Shown here: piece by piece, positions 17,801 to 29,078 of the stretch
Layout: the number at the start of each line of letters is the position of its first letter
Numbering within the stretch: the first letter of the stretch is position 1
Source of the DNA: Candidatus Roseilinea sp.
GTDB taxonomy: Bacteria > Chloroflexota > Anaerolineae > J036 > Brachytrichaceae
Assembly: GCA_025998955.1 (NCBI GenBank)
Contig: AP024676.1
Coordinates: 2,914,001 to 2,978,000 of the forward strand
Reading direction: 5' to 3'
Length of the DNA: 64,000 bases
The notes under the pieces: model-generated
Seen by the model: the letters and a program-made list of their open reading frames with translations, nothing else
What the model was told of the DNA's origin: nothing
Database searches by the model: none
Program-made: the position numbers and the translations under genes

Positions 17801-20800
17801 CCCCACACGTCATACCAGTAGCGCTCCTGAACCTGGTTCGGGTCGGTGACCGAGGCCAGCGCGCCCCACGGCTGCCCCGCCGGGCGCGCCACGCCATCCA
17901 CCCCGAAGTAGGCGTAGGCGGTAGTGTGGTTCAGCGGGTTGCGCACCCACAGCACCTTCAACGTCACCGGGTCGTAGCCGGCCGTGCTGGTGTGGCCGTG
18001 CGGGTCGGTGATCGCCGTCAGATTGCCCTGCCCGTCGTAGCCGTAGGTCTCGCTCACCCAGAACTGGCCCTGCCGCCCGCGCTCCACCCGCGTCACTAGC
18101 CCGCGCACCGGCGCGGTGGAGTAGTGCGAGTGGCCGTCGTAATACACCAGCGTCTGCGTGCGCAACTGCGGGATGTCGGCGTTCTCGTGAATGCCGTTGA
18201 AGCGGTTCTCCCACGCCACCCGCCCGACGACCCACCGCGTCCAGTTGTGGGTGTAGCCCCAATGCGTGCTCAACTCGTCGCCGCCGCGATGCCAAAAGCC
18301 GCGCCGGAACTCGGCCGTGGGATTCCCCAATCCGTCCACCCGCCGCTCGACGCGGGTCATCAGCACCCCGCCGGGCGGCACGTTGCCGGCGGCGTAGCTC
18401 AGGTCGCCGAAGGGGAATTCATCCGTCACCGCTGCCCAGCTCAGCCAGGTGCCCGCCGGCTGGCCCGGGGCCGGCTCGTTCACCCCATACCACACTCGGC
18501 CGGCGCGCAGCACCGTCCCGCCGTCGGCCGAGTAGTGGCGCGTGTCATACACCTGCCCCAGCCAGCGCCGGTCGGTGTGCGTGTCGGTGCGCACCACGCT
18601 CAGCGGGCTGCCGCCCTGCGGGCTCACTCGCTTGACCAGCGTGCCGTAGCCCATCAGCCCGCCGCGCGACTCCGGATACACGTCGTCATGCCCCAGGTGG
18701 CACGGGCTGCCCGCGTCGTTCCAGCACGGGTTGGAGAACTCGTAGGTCTCGACGGTCACCCCGCCCAGCCCGTCGCGCAGCGTGCGCTGGTTGACGTGGA
18801 AATACGTCCGGTCGTTGCGGTAGCCCTGCCAGTAGCCGAACTCCACCCGCCCGCCATAGCCGTTGTTGATCGCCCGCACCAGCGTGTCGTTGGCGTTCTG
18901 GTATTCGAAGGTGATGTTCGGCAACTGCCGCCAGCCGTTGATGCCGGTGTCCCACGCCTGCGGGGTGATGCGCGCCACGCGGGGGTTCCACGGTGGGCCA
19001 GCATAGCCCAGCTCGTAGCGCCGCAGGCGCCAGGCATCCTGTGGGCAATTGTCCGGTTCGCCGGCGATGTAGCGACAACTCCAGATCGCGTGCAGGCGCG
19101 CCGGCGAACCGGTGTATTGGAACTGCACCACATACCCCCGCGGCGGGCTGCTGTGCCGGTTGCCGTAGCGGATGTAGCTCAGCCGGGTGTTGCTCTCCCA
19201 GTCCGCCCCCATCTGCCAAGACGATTGCCCGTCCACCATGCCGTTGTCGCCGCTCATCGGCTCTTCGGCGTAGACCCACTCGGCCGACCAGCCGCCCGTG
19301 ACGGCCGGGTCGTCGCGCCGCGGCGAATACACGTAGCGCAGATACCAGGTCTGGTAGGCGATCAGGTTGCCGTTGCGCTTGCGGAAGACCTTGGTGCTGG
19401 CGGCGTCCGTCCCGAAGGCGTAGCGCGTCCCATCCGCCGTCCACACTTGCCAGTAATACGGCGCCGGCACGCCGAAATCGCTGAATCCTCCGAACGGCAG
19501 CGCCGTCCCGTTGCACGACGTCCCGAACGTGCAGCGATACACCCGCACCGGCGCGTAGTTCTGGGTCACGAATTCGTCCGCCCCGTTGGCGCTGCCCTTG
19601 TAGATCAGGTTGTATTCCACGCCGCCCAGGCTGAGCTTGTATTGGTCATTGGTGATCAGCTCGTAGTATTGCTGGAACAGCGTGCCCCACTGCGGCGACC
19701 AGGTGGTGTACTGGCGCTTCTCCAGCTTCACCCCTCGGCGCACGTGCGGCACGTCCAGGCTCCAGCCTGCGCCCATGCGGTAGTCATCGCCCGAGCCGCC
19801 GCCTTCCGCGCCGGCGCTGGAGTAGGCGATGGCCAGGTTGGGCTGCACCCCGTCAGGCAGCTCCGGCAGCTCGATGCTCTGGGCGTAGGTGGCCGACCCA
19901 CGAAACGGGCTCACCCCGCCCATGTTCGGGGCGAACTTCCACGGCCCCGGCCGCCCGGCCGGCACCTGGAAGATCACGGTGTAGGACGAGAAGTGGCGCA
20001 ACGGCGCCGTCAACACACCCTGGGCGGCGTTGAAGTGCGCCGGCACGGGTTCGTAGACGACCTGGTGCACCTCGACGGTCTTGGCGCTGCCGTCGGCCAG
20101 CTTGGCCTGCTCGGTGCGCGTGCTCACCCGCTGGTAGGCCAGCGCCGGCTCGACGCCCGCGGCCAGCAGCGCCTCGCTCAGCAGCCCGCGCAGGTCAACG
20201 GTCGCCGTCACCGGCGCGGCGAAGACCAGGTCCGGCTCCACGCGGAAGGTCAGCGCGGGCAACCCGCCGGCCTCGGCGCGCTCCAGGAAGACGCTGCCGC
20301 GCAGCGCCACGCGCGACGCCAGCGCGCCGGGGGCGAAGGCGAGCGTCACCCGCCCGCCGGGCAGCACGAGCGTCCCGCCCTCGGCGGACAACGCCGCCTC
20401 GGCCGGTGCGGCGCCGATCACCACCGCCTGCGCCAGCGCCTCGACACTCAGGCCGCCGGCCTCGCCGAGCTGCACCTCGGGGATGACCTTGAGCGTCACG
20501 CTGTCTTCGTCCCGCTCAGGCGCACCGGCTTTGACCGCGCTCGCCTGCACCTGGAAGGGGAACTCGGCCAAGCCGGTCTGATCCACGCCGGCCTTCGCCC
20601 AGCTCAGCATGCGCGTGGCGGGGTCGTAGCTCGCCTCCTGGGCGCTGCCGGGCACGTAGTCCAGCCCCTCCGGCAGGGTCAGGCGCACGCTCAGGCCCTC
20701 GAGCGGCCGGCGTGCACGCAGCACCAGCGTCGCGGCCAAGGTCTCGCCGGGCAAGGCGTAGGCGGGGTCGAAGGCGACGTGGGCGCGCAGCACACCCTCC

Positions 20801-21165
20801 GGCGGCAGCAGCTCGGGCAGCGGGGCGGCTTCCGCGGCGAGGGGTGGTTCGGCCGCCGGGCGGCCTGGATCGCCGGCCAATTCGGGCAGGCGTTGAAGGG
20901 CAGGGTCGGCGGGTGGCTGGGCTGACGGGTCGAACAGGCGGTTGAAGTCGGGGTGGCCGGGGACGATCACCGCACCGAGCGGGTCGTAGTTCACCGGCCG
21001 GGCCGGCGCGCCGGCGGACTCGACCGGCGCGGCTACGCCGGTCTCGGCCGGCGGCGTTTGCGGGGGGGGGGGGGTGAACGAGAGCGACATCAGCGCCAGG
21101 GCGGCGCTCAGCACGAGATTCAAACCTGCTTGCGAGCGAAGGCGCACCGACACGCACCGCGACAT
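14887..21165 (-). CDS. RHS-repeat polymorphic toxin with ParB-like C-terminal tip
   Basis: A 2092-residue secreted protein that builds a YD-repeat shell around a C-terminal toxin. The ATG has an AGGAGG site five bases upstream. A signal peptide covers about residues 1-35 and a Pro/Ala-rich linker follows. Residues 105-230 hold a DUF11-like beta domain, about 400-480 an SpvB-like start ('NLAIAYSSAGAEGG'), 1040-1720 many YD repeats such as 'YGYDGQGNLTAITDPHG', and 1760-1860 the RHS core ending in 'LKYTDPTGH'. The variable tip (1860-2092) has a hydrophobic hairpin and a last-100-residue ParB-like domain ('VPPIRIFERDGKTYTLDNRRLYAFQQAGV'), a fold used as a DNase in some toxins. An immunity gene follows. 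A C13 tract lies in codons 31-35. A TATACT box at 21215-21220 is the likely promoter. Confidence 0.9.
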   Translation of the reverse strand: MSRCVSVRLRSQAGLNLVLSAALALMSLSFTPPPPQTPPAETGVAAPVESAGAPARPVNYDPLGAVIVPGHPDFNRLFDPSAQPPADPALQRLPELAGDPGRPAAEPPLAAEAAPLPELLPPEGVLRAHVAFDPAYALPGETLAATLVLRARRPLEGLSVRLTLPEGLDYVPGSAQEASYDPATRMLSWAKAGVDQTGLAEFPFQVQASAVKAGAPERDEDSVTLKVIPEVQLGEAGGLSVEALAQAVVIGAAPAEAALSAEGGTLVLPGGRVTLAFAPGALASRVALRGSVFLERAEAGGLPALTFRVEPDLVFAAPVTATVDLRGLLSEALLAAGVEPALAYQRVSTRTEQAKLADGSAKTVEVHQVVYEPVPAHFNAAQGVLTAPLRHFSSYTVIFQVPAGRPGPWKFAPNMGGVSPFRGSATYAQSIELPELPDGVQPNLAIAYSSAGAEGGGSGDDYRMGAGWSLDVPHVRRGVKLEKRQYTTWSPQWGTLFQQYYELITNDQYKLSLGGVEYNLIYKGSANGADEFVTQNYAPVRVYRCTFGTSCNGTALPFGGFSDFGVPAPYYWQVWTADGTRYAFGTDAASTKVFRKRNGNLIAYQTWYLRYVYSPRRDDPAVTGGWSAEWVYAEEPMSGDNGMVDGQSSWQMGADWESNTRLSYIRYGNRHSSPPRGYVVQFQYTGSPARLHAIWSCRYIAGEPDNCPQDAWRLRRYELGYAGPPWNPRVARITPQAWDTGINGWRQLPNITFEYQNANDTLVRAINNGYGGRVEFGYWQGYRNDRTYFHVNQRTLRDGLGGVTVETYEFSNPCWNDAGSPCHLGHDDVYPESRGGLMGYGTLVKRVSPQGGSPLSVVRTDTHTDRRWLGQVYDTRHYSADGGTVLRAGRVWYGVNEPAPGQPAGTWLSWAAVTDEFPFGDLSYAAGNVPPGGVLMTRVERRVDGLGNPTAEFRRGFWHRGGDELSTHWGYTHNWTRWVVGRVAWENRFNGIHENADIPQLRTQTLVYYDGHSHYSTAPVRGLVTRVERGRQGQFWVSETYGYDGQGNLTAITDPHGHTSTAGYDPVTLKVLWVRNPLNHTTAYAYFGVDGVARPAGQPWGALASVTDPNQVQERYWYDVWGRVTAVVRPGDSDSFPTLSYAYSDANQAAIGPPFKVETWQREAAGCGGCVHPTFTFYDGLGRPVQTRSETINGAQQQVVNVTYDALGREVRRFVPALEGFSWGFSRPGGWDGRPHTLTEYDLLGRVTRVVGPDGAATRTLYGQSGGVEARRRGVDALGRTKVWVSDGLGRLVRVEEYTGNFDAGTHALYAQTHYAYDWLGQLTRVTDALGYVTTIGYDALGRKISMSDPNMGSWSYAYDANGNLIQQTDAKGQTLTFTYDALNRLTKKAVNGVDIAGYAYDATWWTSGAHPVGRRTIAQVLNGATGTNTWTRWEYDARGRVKKETRSVDGVPGTFDVQFAYDSADRMTSMIYPNGEVVTTGYDDAMRPRSLSGASVYVSNATYNALGLLTRMDHGNGARTQRYHYGSNLEYPNAGNTSYGRLRRLCVATSSGNCDDESSAAGALLKLVYAYDAVGNMRFSGDRTTGERLAYSYDDLDRLTGVVPQVGWPGYSESYSYDAIGRMTFKTGVCGGALSYQHPGKPHALTHCDWGVIASYDANGNMVSRWDNGAWYTQEWNADNQVTRVYGNGQDVRYFYDADGALVRKTHNGQTTIYVGPHAEWNSSTGWTNYYYFNGQRGLPSAWRVAMRNGGGVFWLHGDHLGSASLVTNASGGVVSQSRYTPYGSARQVSGTWPTDRRFTGQRLEGSVGLYDYNARMYSPLIGRFISADTIVQAPSDPQTLNRYSYTRNNPLKYTDPTGHCFGFALGLDTLGCIGLGMMIAGGLGMAGVVSYQLMPDQIKADAGRAIETLVTDLTRGPASINTTAGAGPQIDPAPALGYPLGPVQGMGASEAYPLAGESGAIQLTTPLDSGGQTLRLTGPLLSNDEDLVDPSNIRFTQDSISSKFSDGRSVEELINDLKSGRVSAYDVPPIRIFERDGKTYTLDNRRLYAFQQAGVSIRTVRATQDEVNREIRRKFTTKNDGESVRVRTRR
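21062..21074 (-). repeat. C13 homopolymer in the start of the RHS toxin gene
   Basis: Thirteen consecutive G on the plus strand (C on the coding strand) encode the Pro run in 'SFTPPPPQTPP', directly after the signal peptide. The current length keeps the gene in frame. Tracts this long are prone to slippage. Confidence 0.95.
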
Positions 21166-21214
21166 GCTTCCCTCCTGTGAATCAGCCGGCAGATGGTCTC
21201 TCTTACGGCACGGG

Positions 21215-21242
21215 AGTATATGCCCGCGCCGCTGGGATGCAA
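21215..21242 (-). promoter_or_regulatory. Possible promoter of the RHS toxin gene
   Basis: On the minus strand TTGCAT (21237-21242) and TATACT (21215-21220) are separated by 16 bases, giving a leader of about 43 bases before the ATG at 21165. The -35 box matches the consensus only in TTG, so the call rests mainly on the -10. Confidence 0.4.
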
Positions 21243-21243
21243 G

Positions 21244-21417
21244 TGGTGCATTTCAAAATGGGGAAGCGCGGACTGGCCCGCAGCGGTATTCGCTTCGGTC
21301 GCGCCGGGATCAATCCCAGCGCCGAGCATACAGGCAAGCCGCGCGCATCCCGCCCCTTTCCGCCCAGGCGTTTACGCCGGGACAGCTCTACGTCTGCCCT
21401 CGTCGGCGAATGCACCC
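21244..21417. mobile_element. MITE-like repeat, full-length copy
   Basis: A 174-bp non-coding unit bounded by inverted GGTGCATT and AATGCACC, about 80% identical by eye to the copy at 58135-58311. It fills most of the 364-base gap between the RHS gene and ppc. No target duplication is clear at this copy. Confidence 0.75.
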
Positions 21418-21510
21418 CATAGCGGCGCTTGCGCGTATCATTCAGGATCGTCCGCGCTCTGTTGGCACGTATGTAGGCACAGCGCTTGCTTCCCCTAAGT
21501 TGGTCTGATC

Positions 21511-21516
21511 TATAGT
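21511..21516 (+). promoter_or_regulatory. Likely -10 box of ppc (leaderless type)
   Basis: TATAGT ends 12 bases before the ppc ATG and no ribosome site is present between them, which predicts a transcript starting within a few bases of the start codon. A weak TTGCTT lies 19 bases upstream. Confidence 0.5.
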
Positions 21517-21528
21517 TTCGACTTCGGT

Positions 21529-24408
<2,880 letters not shown>

Positions 24409-24409
24409 G

Positions 24410-24415
24410 TACAAT
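24410..24415 (+). promoter_or_regulatory. Possible -10 box of glmR
   Basis: TACAAT overlaps the last base region after the ppc stop and lies 15 bases before the glmR ATG, with no ribosome site in between. It may give glmR its own start in addition to read-through from ppc. Confidence 0.4.
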
Positions 24416-24430
24416 GGCGGGCGTCGCTCC

Positions 24431-25741
24431 ATGAAAGACGCACTGTTGAACCGCTCCAACTTGCTCTGGTTCATCCCCGGATTGCATGTCAAGCGCTGGT
24501 TCATCCTGATGATCGCCGGCGTGACGCTGATCGGCCTCGGCATCGGCTTCATCTTGGTCGAGATCTACCGCGAGGCAACGCTGCCGACTGTTTTTTACTA
24601 CCTGACCTTGCAGTTCATCCCGCGCTGGTTGCGCGGATTGTTGCTCGGCGCGCTCGGTCTGGGCGCCTTCTTCTTTGGCTTGTATCGGCTGAATCGCACG
24701 TTGATCGAATCGGTGCGCGGCAACGACACGCAGCCGATCGTCAAGAAGCTGGTGCGCCAATACGTCACCTCGCAAGGGCCGCGCATTGTTGCCATCGGCG
24801 GCGGACATGGTCTGGCTGCGTTGCTGCGCGGTTTGAAGCAGCACACATCCAACATCACGGCCATCGTCACAGTCGCCGACGACGGCGGCAGCTCCGGCCG
24901 GCTGCGCCGCGAGTTCGGCGTGCTGCCGCCGGGCGACTTTCGCATGTGCATCTCCGCGCTGGCCGACGATGAATCACTCGTCTCGCAGTTGATGCAGTAC
25001 CGCTTCGGCGGCGGGAGTGGGCTGAGCGGCCATTCATTCGGCAACCTGTTCATCACTGCCATGGCCGAGCTGACCGGCAGCTTCGAGCGCGCCATCCTCG
25101 AGTCGAGCAAAGTCGTGGCCAGCCAGGGCCGGATCGTGCCCAGCACGCTGACCGACGTCACGCTGTGCGCCGAATACAAAGCGCCGGACGCGCTCCCCGT
25201 CGCAATCGGCCCCATGCCTTTGCCCGCGCCGGTGCGCGGCGAATCGTCCATCGGGAAGAAGGGCTTGCCGATCGAGCGCGTCTGGCTGGAGCCCGCCGAT
25301 CCGCCGGCGTACCCCGAAGCGATCAAGGCAATCCTGGAGGCCGATCTGGTCGTGTTGGGTCCGGGCAGCCTGTTCACCAGCGTCATGCCCAACTTGCTTG
25401 TGCCGGAGATCGTCCAGGCGTTGCGAGAAACTCCCGCACGGTGCATCTATGTGTGCAACGTGGCCACGGAGCGCGGCGAAACAGATCGCTTTAGCATGAG
25501 CGATCACGTCCATGCCATCGAGCGACATATCGGTTCCGGCATCCTGGATGCAGTGCTGGTGAACGACCGCGTCAATCCCAACTTCCAGCTGCCGAGCGGC
25601 GTGGACATCGTGTTGGCCGATTCGCACGTCGAGGGCAGCACGATTGCCGTCGTGCGTGCCGACCTGGCCGACGATGCCGAACCCTGGCGTCATGACTCGG
25701 CCAAGCTTGCAGATGCAGTGCTCAAGTTCATTCGCGACTGA
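24431..25741 (+). CDS. glmR: Gluconeogenesis factor, YvcK/GlmR (CofD-like) family
   Basis: A 436-residue protein. Two membrane segments at about residues 19-45 and 60-85 are followed by a Rossmann-like domain: 'RIVAIGGGHGLAALLRGLKQ' (about residue 118, UDP-sugar or nucleotide loop), 'AIVTVADDGGSSGRLRREFGVLPPGDFR' and 'ALADDESLVSQLMQYRF', then 'LEADLVVLGPGSLFTSVMPNLLV'. In Bacillus and relatives the soluble homologue binds UDP-GlcNAc and helps direct carbon to the cell wall during gluconeogenic growth. The membrane-anchored form is usual in several Chloroflexota and Actinobacteria-like lineages. The gene lies downstream of ppc, and gap lies just beyond an insertion element, so this looks like a former central-carbon cluster split by an IS. 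Confidence 0.9.
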   Translation: MKDALLNRSNLLWFIPGLHVKRWFILMIAGVTLIGLGIGFILVEIYREATLPTVFYYLTLQFIPRWLRGLLLGALGLGAFFFGLYRLNRTLIESVRGNDTQPIVKKLVRQYVTSQGPRIVAIGGGHGLAALLRGLKQHTSNITAIVTVADDGGSSGRLRREFGVLPPGDFRMCISALADDESLVSQLMQYRFGGGSGLSGHSFGNLFITAMAELTGSFERAILESSKVVASQGRIVPSTLTDVTLCAEYKAPDALPVAIGPMPLPAPVRGESSIGKKGLPIERVWLEPADPPAYPEAIKAILEADLVVLGPGSLFTSVMPNLLVPEIVQALRETPARCIYVCNVATERGETDRFSMSDHVHAIERHIGSGILDAVLVNDRVNPNFQLPSGVDIVLADSHVEGSTIAVVRADLADDAEPWRHDSAKLADAVLKFIRD

Positions 25742-25786
25742 GTTTCGCTCGTCGCGACGGGCGATCGCCAGCAAGACACTTAACAG

Positions 25787-26917
25787 CTCACGTTACGCAG
25801 CCAGTGTGACGGGCTGCAGCTGGCGCAGGGCGTCAAAAGCTGATTGAACGGCGTGCAGATACAAATGCGATTTCAAGGCAAAATGATTCGACTTGGATTT
25901 ACGCTTGAGCATCTCGAGCTTGATGAACGCACACAAACTGGCAAAGATGTGATTGGTCTGCGTCGTGACCGTGTGGGCAGGCGAGCGTTCGAGCGCGGCA
26001 TTCTGCTTGAGCGACTTGTGGAAGGGTTCGATCGTCCATCGTTTTTGATAGAGCGAGGTGATCCCATCGTGGGTGAGCGTGGTGTCGCTGGTGACCAGAA
26101 ACAATACGCCGGTAGAGCCATCTTTGTTTGTAAAGACTTGCTTGGCCAAAAGCAGCGGGAAGCTCACATCTTCCAGATACACTGGCCGCACCGTGTTTGG
26201 TTCGATCACGACTTCATCCACACGCACGTAGATGCCGTGCCGCTTGTCGTCCGCGCTGAGCGCCACCTTGCGATTGGCCTTGAGCGGCATGACAAACTCC
26301 TTCTTCAGCTTGTGTTTGACGAAATTCATGTTGTCGGCCGCGGCAAACCACACATCGTTGAGCACGTATTTGAAGGGAATCTGGTTGATCACCGCTTGTT
26401 GCAGCATCATGCGGTAATACTCATTCTTGGTGATCGGACTTCGGCGCTTGGTCTTGCCACTCTTCTTGTCCACATACTGCTCGGTCTTGGCGATCAAGCG
26501 AAACTCCACTGGCAACGACAGCCCCCGACTGGGCACGTGATACAGCGCCGTCATCAGGTTGATGCCTTTGATCACCTCGCCGCTGGTGTGATCATAGTGC
26601 CAGCACACGATGTCGTTCTCGTCGCTGTAGGGTTTCTCGCTGATCGTGTCGTCCACGATCAGCACCCCATCCTCACTTTGAATCTGCCGCACAAATCGCT
26701 TCGTCACCTGCCACAACGCCGCCCCGCCGCGCTGTTGGCCGCTCAGCCAGCGGGTGATTTGGTCATGGCTGACGCTCCCTTCGACCACTTGACCCAACCC
26801 GGTTGCCGTGGCCTGTCCAAACGTGCACAACAGATAATCGCTATACAGGTCAAGCAAGTCTTGTGTCATGTCGCCATTCTATGGTCGCGCAGTCAGTTCG
26901 CGACTGCGTAACGTGAG
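25787..26917 (-). mobile_element. IS701/IS4-type insertion sequence, 1131 bp
   Basis: Perfect 14-bp terminal inverted repeats CTCACGTTACGCAG bound the element, and a perfect 7-bp direct repeat TTAACAG (25780-25786 and 26918-26924) flanks it. The transposase fills nearly all of it. Complete ends and an intact gene suggest recent insertion between glmR and gap. Confidence 0.92.
25793..26869 (-). CDS. DDE transposase, IS701/IS4-like
   Basis: A 358-residue intact transposase. It starts 'MTQDLLDLYSDYLLCTFGQ' and 'VSHDQITRWLSGQQRGGAALW' (DNA-binding region), then carries the first catalytic Asp in 'GVLIVDDTISEKPYSDEND', the second in 'YVLNDVWFAAADNMNFVK' and the terminal Y-x4-IE-x-FHK block in 'YQKRWTIEPFHKSLKQN', the YREK-like signature of IS4 and IS701 relatives. 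The 7-bp target repeat is more like IS4-family behaviour, while the sequence reads like elements annotated as IS701, so the subgroup is left open. It lies on the strand opposite to glmR and gap. Confidence 0.9.
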   Translation of the reverse strand: MTQDLLDLYSDYLLCTFGQATATGLGQVVEGSVSHDQITRWLSGQQRGGAALWQVTKRFVRQIQSEDGVLIVDDTISEKPYSDENDIVCWHYDHTSGEVIKGINLMTALYHVPSRGLSLPVEFRLIAKTEQYVDKKSGKTKRRSPITKNEYYRMMLQQAVINQIPFKYVLNDVWFAAADNMNFVKHKLKKEFVMPLKANRKVALSADDKRHGIYVRVDEVVIEPNTVRPVYLEDVSFPLLLAKQVFTNKDGSTGVLFLVTSDTTLTHDGITSLYQKRWTIEPFHKSLKQNAALERSPAHTVTTQTNHIFASLCAFIKLEMLKRKSKSNHFALKSHLYLHAVQSAFDALRQLQPVTLAA

Positions 26918-26936
26918 TTAACAGCAATTGTGATAG

Positions 26937-28004
<1,068 letters not shown>

Positions 28005-28028
28005 GCCTCGGTTCATTCGATGCGATCG

Positions 28029-28064
28029 AAGCGCCCTCGGCTTTGCATGAAGCCGAGGGCGCTT
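28029..28064 (+). terminator. Terminator of gap
   Basis: A perfect 15-base-pair stem (AAGCGCCCTCGGCTT with AAGCCGAGGGCGCTT) encloses TGCATG. It lies 25 bases after the gap stop; the T run is short (TTT), but the stem is very stable. Confidence 0.8.
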
Positions 28065-28081
28065 TCCTCCATCGGTCACCC

Positions 28082-28087
28082 TATAAT
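28082..28087 (+). promoter_or_regulatory. Likely -10 box of the 28099 gene (leaderless type)
   Basis: A perfect TATAAT ends 11 bases before the ATG, with no ribosome site between. No convincing -35 box is seen. Confidence 0.55.
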
Positions 28088-28098
28088 CCGCTCAGCTC

Positions 28099-29052
28099 AT
28101 GCCCACCGCTGAGCGATTGCAGCGTTTGCTCTTTTTGTTTTCGCTGCTGCTGGGGATCGCTGCGGCGCTGCTTGTGTTCGCGAATGCATGGGCAGCGATT
28201 GCCCTCCTCGTCCTGGCCGGCCTCGGCATTGGATTGGCCATTGTGATGCGCGCTCGCCCGGCAAATGCTGTGCAGGATTCCTCGAATATCGAAGACCTCT
28301 CCACCTCGGAGATGCCCGCCGCTCCTCCTGCCGACGACGAGGCGGCACAAACGCAAACCACCGGCGCCGAAGCGATCGCCGCGCCGGTCGAGGAAGCGCT
28401 TCAAACCGCCGATCGCGTCACCGCCAACCCGCAGGTAGCCAGCGCTCAACGATCTACGACTATCTGGCTCTGGCTCATCGGGGCATTGCTAGCCGGCGTC
28501 GCGATCGGGGTGTTGGTCAACCGCGTCTTGCCTGTGCCGTATGCGAATCATCTCGCCGGCGCGCAGGCTGCCGTGCCGGTCGAGTCGCCATCGTCGCTCG
28601 ATTCTCCGATCCGCAAACCCGCAGCCACTTCAGACCTGGTCGAGAGCCGCGTCGTCGTTGCCGGCGAGGAGTGGATCGTGCTGCACTCGGCACTCGACAT
28701 TGGCCAAGCTGCCGACATCTTCGACGCGAGGCCGGAGACGCTGATGCGAGGCCAGAGCGCTAATCCTTTCATCTTCGAAGTGCGCTACCCCCAACCGAGA
28801 TCAGCCGGCCGTATCGTCTTGCACCTCGCTCGGATGAGCAACTTCGAGGTCACGATCACTGCGGCGACTGCAGACGGGGAAACGCTCACCTTTGGCGAGG
28901 CCTATCCCGAAGAACTGGTAGACCCGGTCCTCGAATTTGAAGTGCCTGGCGGCGCGCGATCGTTGCGATTCGTGCGCGTGGCGATTCTGGATCGCCGCGC
29001 CCCGCCCTTGGAGGGATTTCACACTCACGTGCGCGAGTTCGCGCTGCGCTGA
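28099..29052 (+). CDS. Membrane protein with a discoidin-like C-terminal domain
   Basis: A 317-residue protein. Residues 8-50 form a membrane hairpin ('LLFLFSLLLGIAAALLVF' and 'IALLVLAGLGIGLAIVM'), 55-120 a charged, probably cytoplasmic linker, 122-142 a third membrane segment ('IWLWLIGALLAGVAIGVLV'), and 180-317 a beta-rich outer domain. The last part ('IFDARPETLMRGQSANPFIFEVRYPQP' and onward, with 'AGRIVLHLARMSNFEVTI') resembles an F5/8 type C or discoidin fold, which usually binds sugars or proteins. The gene is followed by the serpin after 26 bases. I recognise no named family, and the function is unknown. Confidence 0.65.
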   Translation: MPTAERLQRLLFLFSLLLGIAAALLVFANAWAAIALLVLAGLGIGLAIVMRARPANAVQDSSNIEDLSTSEMPAAPPADDEAAQTQTTGAEAIAAPVEEALQTADRVTANPQVASAQRSTTIWLWLIGALLAGVAIGVLVNRVLPVPYANHLAGAQAAVPVESPSSLDSPIRKPAATSDLVESRVVVAGEEWIVLHSALDIGQAADIFDARPETLMRGQSANPFIFEVRYPQPRSAGRIVLHLARMSNFEVTITAATADGETLTFGEAYPEELVDPVLEFEVPGGARSLRFVRVAILDRRAPPLEGFHTHVREFALR

Positions 29053-29065
29053 AGGCCTCGCCTGC

Positions 29066-29071
29066 TATAGT
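29066..29071 (+). promoter_or_regulatory. Likely -10 box of the serpin gene (leaderless type)
   Basis: TATAGT ends seven bases before the ATG at 29079, so transcription would begin at or within a base or two of the start codon. Confidence 0.5.
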
Positions 29072-29078
29072 TCCCGCC

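Noticed and set aside
15883-20925. Two very long plus-strand open frames (738 and 933 codons) opposite the RHS gene
   Set aside because: They are the mirror of the Tyr-Gly-Asp-rich repeat codons; translations are low-complexity Arg/His/Ala/Val with no domain.
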